Assembly: GCA_033239525.1 (NCBI GenBank)
Contig: BSYO01000003.1
Span: forward strand, 3,838,001-3,902,000
Reading direction: 5' to 3'
DNA: 64,000 nucleotides
Source: Nepenthes gracilis
Taxonomy: Eukaryota > Streptophyta > Magnoliopsida > Caryophyllales > Nepenthaceae
Of this stretch, positions 28,801 through 40,494 are shown in pieces. The notes below the pieces were generated by a model that did no database searches, was not told where the DNA came from, and saw only the letters and a program-made list of their open reading frames with translations. Each line of letters begins with the position of its first letter. The first letter of the stretch is position 1. A program made the translations under genes and the position numbers.

Positions 28801-30480
28801 TCTAAATATAAAGTAAATATATCCAAACTTTTTCTCTTATTATCGTATTTTCTTGTCTTTATAATACTTATTATTTTACATACACATGCATACTATAATT
28901 TCATATCTAAAATATTTATACTTTACATAAATGTACTCTCACTCCTATTTTATAAAACTTCAATAAAATTCATGTCCTTATTTCATATATATTGTATTTT
29001 TAAGTTAGTTTTTCACAATAATACTCACGTGTATTCTAAAATTATTTTTAAATACTCTTACTTGTTCTTAATTTTCGTATATAGGTTCCAATTTATCTTA
29101 AATCCTTAAGTATATGTCCTACATACCTTAATTTCATACTTAATCGATACTGCATGCCTTATAATTTAAAAAAATTTAAAATTACACCAAATATGCTTAT
29201 TTTTTTTTATAAATTTTGTCATAAATAGTTTCTACATGTTTTAAAATTTCATAATAGTATTTTTATATATTTTAAAATTATATATTTAAATTTCTACAAA
29301 AATTATGATATACTGCATATTAAGGGTTTGAAGAATTAAAAAAGAAAACTCTACATAAATTAAAAGATAATAATATTTTTTTTGGTAAGTAAAAATATAA
29401 AGAATTATGTTCTTATTTGAGTGAAATTTTTCATCTGACTATATACGAATTATTGTAGATAACTGACGATAATATATTATAATGTATCCTAAAATATTAT
29501 ACTAATAATCGATATTCAAACTTATCATTTGTATGTTAAAAATAATGTTCAATTCTATCTATAGGGTTATATGTATGATAACTCACTAACAAATATTAAC
29601 TAGTAATGTATGGCATTTAATTATAGAAAATATATATAACTCGAGTTTTAATAGTTGCTCTTTTATCAGTGAGGCTCGCATTGATTCTTAGTCCATAAAT
29701 TTTACATGATTTAAGTATACTTTAATAACATACAATTTAAAGAAAAAAATTTTAATTATCAGTCTTAAATTATGCATAAAATGTTATACAATTTATATAC
29801 CATTGTGTCTAATTTTAGATCATATCTTATTCTAATAAGCTTTAATATAATTTAATTATACAAATTATATACCTTATTAAATAATTAATTAATATTATTT
29901 TGACTTTTACTATTTTTTTAAATTAGATAGTTTGGAACATATTAGTGGTGGATAAAATTAATGGAAAAAATGTTTAAAGATTAATAGTAGGATTTAGAAT
30001 TTTATATAATATATTTTGTTTCATAATAATAGATTTAGGGTGCTTGAATTACTGTAATTTGTTGGTACTTTAATAATTAGATTTTCACGGTATTTCTTTG
30101 AAAATTTATTTTGATTTCGGTGTCACCTAATAGAATATCTGAGTCATGATTTTATTTACTTCAATTTCAGTGATAACGTATCTCATTATATATATTTTAA
30201 GGTCATGTATGGACAATATTCGAAACTACCTTTGGCTATGGCAATTTGATCTTGTGATTTCACTCATCATCTATTCAAGGCTTTTATTGGCATTTATTAT
30301 TTTTAAGATTCGAGTCGTGATATTTTTATTTGAGTTTTGATTGATGGATAAATAAACGAGTATCATGGATTAAGAATTAATCTAATTTGACATTAAGTTT
30401 GGCACATGACAATAATGTTTAAAAAATATAATGTTTAGAATAAAATATAATATTTTATTTTTGGTATGGGTCTACTTGAA
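28801..30480. other. Extremely AT-rich intergenic DNA
   Basis: The frame open from 28783 to 29109 is built of low-complexity Phe/Leu/Ile/Tyr codons in T-rich DNA and is not credible as a gene. Nothing else recognised. Confidence 0.5.
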
Positions 30481-30489
30481 CCAAACACT

Positions 30490-31080
30490 TTTATCTGTGG
30501 CTCATAGAAACCAAGATTGAAGGGCGTCTAGCCGAATTATTGGACTAAAGGGCAACAATGATGGAGCCAATCATGAAGGCCGATCGGCTAGACTGGCGTA
30601 ACGAAGGCGATCAACTAGATTATTTATTTTGAAAGGTGACCAGAGTAATAAAATCCAAATGAAGATCCGATTGCCTGAAAAATGACCGGCTGCCAGGCAT
30701 CTTAAGAGTTTATAAAAAATGCGCTAAAACTCCCTTTAGGGTTTTTAAAAGGAGTGTGCGTTTGAGAGAAGCTTTCAAAAAATTACTTTGTAAAATCAGA
30801 GAGACTGGTGTGGGCTGCTGGTGAGCAAAAGTGAAGAAAAGGAAGAATAATATTTTTCTACCTCTTAATCTAGAGTTTTCTACTATAATTTGGGTCCATT
30901 GATATGAGATGTCAGATTTTTATATTAGAGTTTATATAACCAAATTTTATATAATGAAAATTTCTAAACTCACAATCTCGTAACATTTTTCTCTTGTTCA
31001 GAAGAAAATTTTCTACGTAAAATTTATATCTTATTTTATTTGATAATTTTTTTCCTGTGTATTGTATTTCATTGTTGTCG
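30490..31080 (+). repeat. LTR-like fragment
   Basis: Contains GGGTTTTTAAAAGGAGTGTG (TATA-like, near 30737) and, 270 bp later, TTTTCTACGTAAAATTTA (about 31009-31026), the R/U5-type motif found in other LTRs of the window. No internal region could be assigned. Confidence 0.35.
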
Positions 31081-34000
31081 CCACTCATTTTTCCTTATCA
31101 ATATAAGTATTTATATCGGCCTAATCAACTTTAAAAGACCGAAATGCAGATTAAAATGTAGGATCACTAACCTCCCGTCATCTGCCTCCTTTGTTTTCTT
31201 CTCCTCTATTTTGTCAATTTTGAACTTCCAAACCCATGATCTCTTTGTCGATAGTGTATTTTCAGAGAGCAGGCTCAGGGACAAAACTGAAATCACCTCT
31301 ATTTCCGGTGATGATTTGATGATCCATACATAATGTAACAAATATAATTTGAATTTGAAGAAAAAAATTTATTTACTGATAATTTTTAAATTTTTTTTGT
31401 TTGTTTAGAAGAATTGTGGTGTTATCATAGTGATATATTTTTACTTTTTTAAATATAAATATGGAAAAGTAATAAAGAATATTTCAGCCCACCTCACAGA
31501 TTTTTAAAAATATTTTATTTTAGGTAACATAATATTTATGTAATAATTTATTTTATATAATTTTTTAAATAAATTAATAAATAATATCATTAAAAATATC
31601 TGAAAGGGTGATTATAAGGCACCGTTGTAATATTAGTTGTAACTAAAACCTATCAGCGGTCCTTAATGAGCCGAAAGCCTCTTATAGGCCTTGATTAGGC
31701 CCAATTCACAGGAGCCTACGATATTTTCCACGCTGATTCCTGTTTTTTTTTTTTAATAAAAAACAAAAATTATTTCATCAAGTTCCTCATTTTCCTTTAT
31801 AAGCTCTGCAATTATGTAAGCACGATAAAAGAGATTTTATTTTGTAATACTAAGAATATAACCATTAAAAACAGATGATTAATTTCGTAAACCATACTGA
31901 TAAATTGCTGCCACGATTGTTATTTATTTTCTTCTTTAAATTATTATGTTATGTAATCAGCCCCTTTAAAATCTACATGCATTATTGTAAGTAGTCACTA
32001 TAATACATTTAAAAGACTAAAGTAGGCCCATTAATAACTGGGCCAGAACACTTCCATAACAATTGGGCTGTCCACTGAGAGAGGTTTATAGGCCCAAACA
32101 GCTGCCCATATATTCTTTGAACACCATTTCACACCTCCGGTCATATTAGATTTATTTCTTTATCTATATTGGTAAACCTATGAAAATAAATTGATAGATT
32201 AGCGTCATGACATTTGACCATATTTGTCAAAATTATTGAAATGCCTGGGCCGATTAAATATATAAATAAGGTAAAATTTTAGATAGATACAAATTAACAT
32301 GCATTATTGGGGCTGCTATATTTATAATTGAAGTTGTTGTCTACTCAAATATAAAGTTGAAATAATATGCACAAATATCAGGTTCTATCCAATCAGAGGA
32401 CGCCTGAAATATTTCAACACTTGAACGACTGATTCAAAAACATCCACGTGGATTCGAAATCCGCCGTTGCCTTTTAATTAAAATATACAATTCAGCTCTC
32501 ATGTCCACCGGATCCTGCTCCGCAAAGATGCTGTTTTACGTATTTTTTTAAATAAAATATGTATTAAAAAATTATTTAAAAAATTGTAAAAATTTGACAT
32601 TGCGAAGCAGGAATCTCGATTGCTTTCATATCCGTCAGCATGCTAATGACCCCAATAATTTAAGGGTTTTTTTTCTTTTTATTTTTAGTATATATATATA
32701 TAATAGAATTTATAATTTTTGTTAACAGTAATTTCAGGATTATTTTTTATATCTTCGTGATGTCTTGAATTAAAATTCAGTTAAAAATATATATAAGCTA
32801 ATCTAAAAAACATCAATGATATTTTTCAAAAAAAAAAAATATTATTGAAAAGTTGAATTGCAATTTTTTATTTTTATTTAAAGATCATTTGAACAGCATG
32901 CCAACTTTCTTTTTGATTTTGCTTTTATCTATGCGTACAATAAGCGAAGGAAAATTTTTGGTCAAAAAAATATGGCCACAGGAGATGAACCTCTACGGAG
33001 GTGGAAGATTTATCCACCAAAATTAAAGTATTATTTTTTAATAATCATAATATTATATTTTTTTTATATTGTTAAGTAATTATTGAAAAATTTCAATTAT
33101 TTTAAAAACATGTATAGTATATAATGCATCTTGGATCCGAATTTCGAATCAGATTCCTGATAATCGACATCCGGTCATTGTAATGATTCAAAGTTGAATC
33201 GGAAATGTTGGATCCTACACCACCGCTTGGTCCTGCCTAAAAGCCTTTTAGTTTTTGTCTGGCTGCTATGGTGATTGATTAACGCCGTTGATCATCTCCG
33301 CGCGCATTCCCCGGTCTTTTGGTCCAAACGGCCAACAGCGATGATGTTGGCCGTCATGAGGCTTTTCTAATGGCCACTAGGCCATTTTACGCTGACGGCT
33401 CATGTTGGGACGTTTCGTTGTTGTTTGGCTCATCTTTTTGACTTGTTGTTATTTGTAGAAGCTCATATTCTGATATATCCATCAGTATATTTATGTGTTA
33501 TAATATATAATGATCTTGTATTTTTAATAATCAGCAATATAAAATGTATAAAATCTAAAATTTATTTAGGTAGGTAATTCCTGATATGCTTTTTGTTGAC
33601 TTGCTATATGCTTTCGTACGATTCAATTAATTTAACTTACTTCTGCTCCGCAGATTACGCTTGGCGTTATCCATTTAATTAAATGCTGGAGAAATAAACG
33701 AATGTCTATATCCATCTCCCATCAATTTAGCAACGACGACTACAAAAATTAAAGAGATAACGAAACCTCCTTTCATTTTTTTTTTAAATAATTTTTTAAG
33801 GAGATGAATATTTTTAATTTTTTTAAATATTAAGGTAAGTGAATTCAATGTCAAATGATCCACAGTGCAACTGAGGATTCTTCGGATATCAGCGGTACGC
33901 AGTGAATTTAAAAATCATGTGAAATATATTTTTATAATATTTATATTAGGCTTTCGTGCATCCTATCTATAACTTACATCATCCAATTCACAACACTTGG

Positions 34001-34305
34001 TGAAAAAACAAAACAAAAAAACTTATTTTATCTTAAACCGTATTAAAATTAAGTCGTCCGATTAGGTAAATTTAACTGACTTAAAATTTTATAATATTTT
34101 AATAAAATACAATATTATTATTGATAGACAGTATAAAAAACGTTATACCAGACTGAATTAGACTCATTTTAGCATGACCTATTTTTAATAAAAATAAAAG
34201 CCTATAAAAAATATCTACAGATCGGTTGAAATCAGTTTGGTTAAGATGATGGACGGGCATGACTGTGGTTTTAGCCCAACTAACTTGATCGTGTCTAACT
34301 CAATC
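31081..34305. other. AT-rich intergenic DNA
   Basis: No convincing gene. The short open frames at 31040-31340 on both strands overlap each other and show no family. A GC-richer patch at 33180-33440 is unexplained. Confidence 0.45.
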
Positions 34306-35326
34306 AAATTTGAAAAAGCACGTTTCGGTGCTACCGTATTTCGACCCCGTTACAAGTATAGCGGAAGCAATAAAATAAATTAATTTAATTAAATATCCAT
34401 CTGCGTAATGGGATAGTTAACTACAAATGTATAAGCGTTTACAATATATATATAATAATGAACAACAATAATAAAAAGACTAGATTTTTGGTGACGAATA
34501 AAACTCGATACCCACTTAGATCGAAAAAAAACCTTCAACGGCAGTAGGGAAGCAATGCACTATGAAAATTAACTTACGGTCAGGATTAGAACGACGCTAA
34601 CCTAACCCGACTTACTCCCGACACGTGATCCCTACCAGTTAACTCCTTTGATTTGCCCACAGCAACGGGAATAGGACACCTTAGGTCTTCAAGCCACTCT
34701 TCCCTCTCGTGTCACTTGAATTGCCAATCACGAACGGATCTCCTTCTTCACGAACCGACGTTTCCAACGCAGGTAGAAGGATGGAAGTTTGAATAGAAAA
34801 AGAAAAACGAAGAGACAAACCGTTAGAACATGAGGCACAACGTTGTAGAGCGTAGTATGTTCGATTTTCTCAAATGGAGCAAGATGAAAAAGGAAGAAGA
34901 AGCGCTTCTCTCAAGTAAAACAGCTCCAACACTCTCAAAGGCAGTTCTGGCGTGCTTAGAGTTTAAGAAAAATAAGGGATGAATTTATAGTGGAGCCAAA
35001 AAAACGCGTTCAAAAATCTATCAGATTAGCCGCCCGCTCGAGGGGCCTGAGCCTTGCCGAATGGCCAGAGGAAGAGAAATGGCGGCCCCCATTCTCGATT
35101 TCCTTACTCGAGCGGGACAAAGAAGCATGCATCGAGCGGCCCCTATTCTGGTTTATGTGCTCGAGCCGTGCAGAAGGGCACCAAGGCAGCGGCGGCTTTG
35201 GAAGGGCTCGAGCGTGTAGAGGGCTGACCGAACGAACTTTAACCCGACAACCCACAACCCGACATCAATATAATAAAATATATGGTCACGGAATATGCCA
35301 ATAAGATAAATATCTCTAACAAAATT
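34306..35326 (-). mobile_element. Solo LTR, 1,011 bp, with AAATT target duplication
   Basis: The LTR occupies 34311-35321, starts TGAAAAAGCACG and ends TCTCTAACA on the plus strand, giving proper TG...CA ends. It is flanked by AAATT at 34306-34310 and 35322-35326. A minus-strand TATA box (CACTATAAATTC, near 34992) sets its orientation. There is no internal sequence, so it is a recombination footprint. The GC-rich patch at 35030-35220, which has overlapping open frames on both strands, is U3 sequence and not a gene. Confidence 0.8.
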
Positions 35327-35329
35327 AAA

Positions 35330-35737
35330 TAGTTACAGATTTTTATTGAAACTCAACCATTGTCTACCTCAATTTTGACTTTGATCAAGTTTGCTTGATC
35401 TTTTTCAAAACTTATGAATTAGATGAATATTATTTGCAAAAAATTTAAAAAGAATTGCAGGTAAACTACATATTAATTATAAAGATAATACTTTAAAATA
35501 AAATTATTTAGCACTATGGCTATGCAAACTTCCCTAGGACATGGGAATTTCACTTCTCTTAAGGAAAAATAGTTTGGGACAATTGAAATTTAAACATCAA
35601 ATAATATACAATAAATAATTATTTTTACAATTTTTTAAAATATAAAATTTAATATTTAATAAATGTCAATTTTAACTATATTTAATATTTTTAATGTTAA
35701 ATATTGGCTAATCAATTCTTATCAAATGGCCTATTTG

Positions 35738-35768
<31 letters not shown>

Positions 35769-36585
35769 GCGTTTGCGTGTTGGCCTAAAATGGACCGACA
35801 ACCATAAATATTAAATTCTTCACAAAGTTAAATAAATATGACGTAAATCGTGCTATTGTAATAACAGAACTTGGATTGCTTTTACTGCCAACTCGTGATG
35901 ACATGGGAAAGAATTGACGTTATTTTATTCTAATTTTTAGTAAAATTGACATTGTTGACTATACTAATTTTTCAATTGCCCTAAATTTGGTACAAAAATG
36001 AATTTATAATTCTAGCATTCCTACCAAATAACATAATTCTAGTAGAGTGGGAGACCCTTATAATTACGTAGTCTATTCTTAATGCATACATGAAATCTAT
36101 ATTTTAGTTCAAAGAAATTCGAATTTGCTTAACAAACCGTTTTATAAGAATTTTGTACATCAAAATGGTAAATAGGATTTTTGAAAAAATTGGGGCCTAT
36201 TATTTAAAATATATTTTAATATTTAAGCGAGTATATTTTAAAAAGAATTATAGGAAAGATTGAGAAGATAATAGAGATTAGTTGGATATATGATATGCAT
36301 CAAACATACCATGCTACAATTATGAGATGGCTAAAATTTTTGAAAGTCCATAAAATCAATTTTTGAGTAAATTATACAAAAGTCAAAAGTAATGATCATG
36401 TAGGTTAAAATCTAAACATATACATGAATCATATCAAAATCAATACAAATATATAAAACATATAAAAATATGTATAATCTTGTTCGAATATGTCAAAAGT
36501 GTGCAAATACACGAACCATAATAAAATTAAACTAATATATTAAGGATCATAAAACGGTGATAATTTCACCAGTAAATGACGAATA
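35330..36585. other. AT-rich intergenic DNA with a (TA)n microsatellite
   Basis: (TA)n at 35739-35765. No gene recognised. Confidence 0.5.
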
Positions 36586-36590
36586 TTGAG

Positions 36591-37366
36591 TGATGGGTAG
36601 TGGACGTCAAGGGCCCAAGGATAAAATCCGTTTTTACAAAATGGTCCACGTCCCTAAATGGCCCAAAAAAACCCACGTGACCTAAAAGGCTAACGTAACT
36701 GAGAATGCCCAAGAGGCACAAAGATCTAGGGACTTGTTACAGAAAGAACATTCAGGACAGACGAGGATGCCAGCTTAGGGATGACGTCCTTAAAGGTACG
36801 CGCATCCTACAACACGTTACCTACACAGAAAATGACGGCTTCTGACGCACGCGTGACGTGACGTCTCGCAGAGCTAATTCACATGCACATAATCTTCCTG
36901 ACACGATAAAGTAGATTTGCAGAGTTGGTAGCAACACTTTCTGTCCACGCCGACCCCCATGTGGCAGCTCCATTAAGAAGATTTCAACTACTATCTAAAC
37001 ATTCACTTTATACCTACCAAAGGATTTGAAATTCGAAACCCTAACCTCTTACATTTACGTAGTAAGAAAGAGAAAGAGTGGAAAAACCACATTGTATTAT
37101 ACAGAGAGAAAGAGATAGCTTGTATTGTAAGAGTAACTCTCAAGAGTTTTCATACACTTAGTCCCCAACCTCTTATACTTGTACTCACACATAGTGGAAG
37201 CAGTTCTCGGATCAAAATTTTGTAATTTTTCCCTTTCATTCAACAAAGAGCTTTCCACGTAAAATATTATGTGTCATATTCTTTCTCTTTCCCTCTCGCA
37301 TACATACTATTTGGTATTATTGTCGCATCCTTATCCCTATTACAGCAAGAATCCGAGGACGCAACA
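36591..37366 (+). repeat. Tat-like 5' LTR
   Basis: Starts TGATGGGTAGTGG and ends GAGGACGCAACA, followed directly by TTTGATGCCATTTGTG, which matches the plant Tat-type primer site TTTGGCGCCGTCTGTG with C/G to T/A changes. Contains TTTCCACGTAAAATATTATG near its end. A closely similar start (TGATGGGTACT) and middle (ACAGAGTTGGTGGC-like) recur at 63240 to the window end. Confidence 0.65.
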
Positions 37367-37386
37367 TTTGATGCCATTTGTGAAAA

Positions 37387-38080
37387 ATGACAAAAAATCA
37401 GATGAACACGTCTTTTGATCAATTGAAAACTGAAAGAATTGTGAACACAAGAGAACAGGCCAGTACCCCAACGAGAGAGGCCGCTTCCAATGGTAATGGC
37501 CCTACCGTTGGTGTTAGGATAGAGGAACATTCTGACCCTTATGTCCGAGCGCTGGCTATTGGAATGGATGACGTTACCAAGGCCGTCCAAATGCTCTACT
37601 CGAGAATGGAGGTTCGGAAAGGGAGGCCGTCATCTAAGGCCTCTCAGACTGCGACGTTCTAGAGAAAGGGTAGGGGAAGAAACACCCCTCCAAGCAAGCT
37701 GCTCAACACGAGAACCTTGGAATACAAGTTTCCTCGAGTAGCAGAACCCCATCACACCTTCAATGGCGCTTGAGTCCTCGATACAAGAGGAAAGCCTAAG
37801 GAGGCAAAACCCTAGCTATGTCTGCAGCAGCCAGGAGCATGCCGTTTAGGACGCAGCTCATCGTGAAGAAGTCCTTCTGAGGACTAGGAGCCATCCAGAG
37901 TAGGAAGTTGCGTCAGACCCCTACGAGTTGTGGAATTACTTCAACGAAAACAAGATAACGACTCCACCCCATGTAGAGGAAAAGCAGGAGATGGTCTTCC
38001 GACTAGTTTCGACGACAATAACGGAGGAGAGGCCATGAACCTGCGTCAGTCTCCACTCGCAATAGAGATCCAGACGAGGC
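37387..38080 (+). pseudogene. Ty3/Tat gag remnant after the LTR
   Basis: ATG at 37387 opens 91 codons (MTKNQMNTSFDQLKTERIVN and on, with DVTKAVQMLYSRME), then the frame breaks. Pieces continue in other frames to about 38035 (SDPYELWNYFNENKI). The position straight after LTR and primer site indicates gag. No pol follows: the element is cut off near 38080, and a poly(T) run at about 38128-38154 comes next. Confidence 0.5.
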
Positions 38081-39122
38081 CACTCCACTTGCAATACTAT
38101 CTAATATTGATATTCACGTTTTTCATTCTTCATCTTTTTTTTTTTTTTTTTTTTTGCTTCAAGATCCTTTATTTCACCTCCCTAGCCAAATTTATGACTA
38201 TATTTTCCTAATCCAAAATATTTTTAAATTATATCTAAATTTAACCATGTTGAATCAGATTATATGGTGGCCCAAATTTCACCTTACAAAGAATAATTTT
38301 TAAACTATTATATATATATATATATTAAAAGTAATATAATTATATTAAACAAGCATTTTAAATATATTAACATACATATTATGTTGAGTTTCTTTACCAA
38401 CCAAGTTATTTATTTTCTATACTACATATTTATGTACATTATTCAATAGCTTCTTTTTTCAAGTTTTAAAAAAACATTTAACAAGTGTCTTTACCTCCCT
38501 TTAAAATGAAACATGATTTAAAAAATATCTTAATATGTTAAATAGTCTAAATAACACAAATTATCATATATTTTCAATTCATAAGGTATCTCCGTATGAG
38601 TTTTGCTACCCATATTGTGAGACATTGATAAACATGAATAAGAATATTTTGTGTTAATAGTACAATAGTTACCTATCAATTTCAATGCAAATAATAAAAA
38701 TATATATTCAGTAATACACTTTAAATGATACGGAACAAAAAAAGGTCATTGAGGAACCATTCTTAATCTACATTTATTACGCATTTCAACATTTTTGGTG
38801 AGCATCCTCCATTGACTTGTATCATTTGACACTTTCATATAATGGCAATATTCAATTACTATATAAAGTTTACATATACCTTAATGCATGGTCTTGATGT
38901 TTTTCTAAGCTATGTTATTCAAATTATTCATATAAGAAGAGTAATGAGTTTGAATAAACATGCACATGTCATGAGGTTTGAAGGCACATACCATAAGTTC
39001 AAATTAGTCTATCAAGATTTTTTCGCAACAAAAGTTACGCTGTGCAATGCATTCTTAAGCCAATTGGGTTAGAGAAGGTTTCCTGCAATAAGGTAGAGAA
39101 AATATAAAAGATTTTTCTCATT
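38081..39122. other. Intergenic flank of the Tat element (left side)
   Basis: AT-rich. A poly(T) run near 38128-38154 may be the tail of a minus-strand retroposon. Sequence from about 38590 resumes after the Tat element at 45365, so this is one older region split by that insertion. Confidence 0.45.
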
Positions 39123-39127
39123 CACTT

Positions 39128-40089
39128 TGTTGCGTTATGGTTTCACGGGACCTGCTATGACCGAGAGATGGCGGGGGTAGGGCCCACCCAGCCGGATCTC
39201 TTAGGGAGGCTCGTGAATGAGGATGCGTGGTTTCCAGGCAACACGAATGGGTGATGTGTTGGACACGATATGAGGATTGAGACCGGATGTTTTAAGTGGA
39301 AAACCTCCTCTTGAATGAGGAGGAAAAACCACTAGGCTCAGGGCCTGTAAAGAGCTTCACTATATGGGTTGGAGATTTTATAGAGTACAGTTGTGAGGGT
39401 TAATCCCTTCCCTATCTCTCGTTTTGTGTTTATCTCCTAAGGAAGCTATGCTCACTGGGAGTCTTTTTACCCGTCTTTAAGGAGTTGAGCGTGGAAGGGA
39501 GAGCGCTTGAGGGAAGCTTTAGGGCTCAGAGTTGTGAGTCTGGAAGGCTCTCTCCCTTGGAAAGGAGGTCATGCTGTGTATTTATAGCAGAAGTCGGGCC
39601 GTTGAGGAGTGGACACGTGGTGCCCATCCAGCCGTTGAGGAGCTGGTCCACTGGCCTCCATTAATGCAGCTGACGTATGAAGAGTGGCATGCGAACGGTA
39701 CCGCTGCAGCCTTTGAGGGTGTCAGGTGTACAGGAACCAGATATCTGCCCTGATTTGACTAGGCGTGCCTTGTTAATACGGCGACTGACAGTAATTGCAG
39801 GCTATCTTGAAAACCGACGAAATAGGCCAGCTGGTATTCCCGGCCATGAGCGGGCGGTCCTCGCCTAGTTAGAAGTCCCCTTGTAAGCTCGCGGTCTTGG
39901 GAGGAGAGAACAGCTCTTGTGGGGTCCTCTGGGGAAAAGTCCGAGAGATTCTTCCCTCCGCTCGGTCGCAGAGCTCTTGGGCTCTGGTCATTGGGCTTCT
40001 TTGTCAGCCATCTGATCTCTTCGTGAGAATGTCTCTGGGCTTTCTTATTTGGGCCGTGTTTTTGTGGGCCTTTGTACTGGGGCCCAACA
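39128..40089 (-). repeat. 3' LTR of the Tat element
   Basis: 962 bp with TG...CA ends. A minus-strand TATAAATA box lies at 39586-39579. It matches 44405-45359 along its whole length, with differences clustered in the U3 half (about 39700-40010). Confidence 0.88.
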
Positions 40090-40102
40090 TAACCCCCCAT
40101 GC
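40090..40102 (-). other. Polypurine tract of the Tat element
   Basis: The minus strand reads GCATGGGGGGTTA directly before the 3' LTR start TGTTGGG. A G-rich tract at this place serves as plus-strand primer in LTR elements and confirms the minus orientation. Confidence 0.6.
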
Positions 40103-40397
40103 CAAAGGAACCGAGGTTCTTGGTCATTTGGTATGAAGTCGTTGGTCCGCTGGGGATATCAGTCGTCCGAGAGCATGTGTCTTGGTGGCGAGCACCGTGT
40201 CGTCCTTGACAGGTGGTTGTCCTCGGATCTCTTCTGGGCCGCTGTTTCACTTTCTTGCTGGAGCATTAAATGCCGTATCCTGCTGACGTGGCGTGCGATC
40301 AAGTGCCTTGGGAAGGAACGATTGCCAGACTTCTGAGGCGAATGGCCTGTCGATGCGTGGCAAGGGTAATGAGTACGTTTTTCCGTGCTGTAGGGTT

Positions 40398-40405
40398 TAT
40401 TTAAA
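40398..40405 (+). promoter_or_regulatory. TATA-like box before the antisense gene
   Basis: TATTTAAA within GGGTTTATTTAAACCC, 90 bp before the ATG at 40495. It is in the right place and strand to be the antisense gene's own promoter. The word is only TATA-like. Confidence 0.35.
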
Positions 40406-40494
40406 CCCTCCGTTGCCTTTGGTCTTTTCATATTCACGCCAGTTTTCCGTTTCCTTCTTCGTTCAAGCTTCGTTTTCTCTTCCCTTTGGTTTTC

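Noticed and set aside
28783..29109. A 108-codon frame
   Set aside because: Low-complexity Phe/Ile/Leu/Tyr/Ser codons in T-rich DNA, with no motif or promoter context.
34990..35304. Open frames of 104 and 81 codons on opposite strands
   Set aside because: They lie inside a solo LTR defined by AAATT duplications, and neither resembles a known protein.
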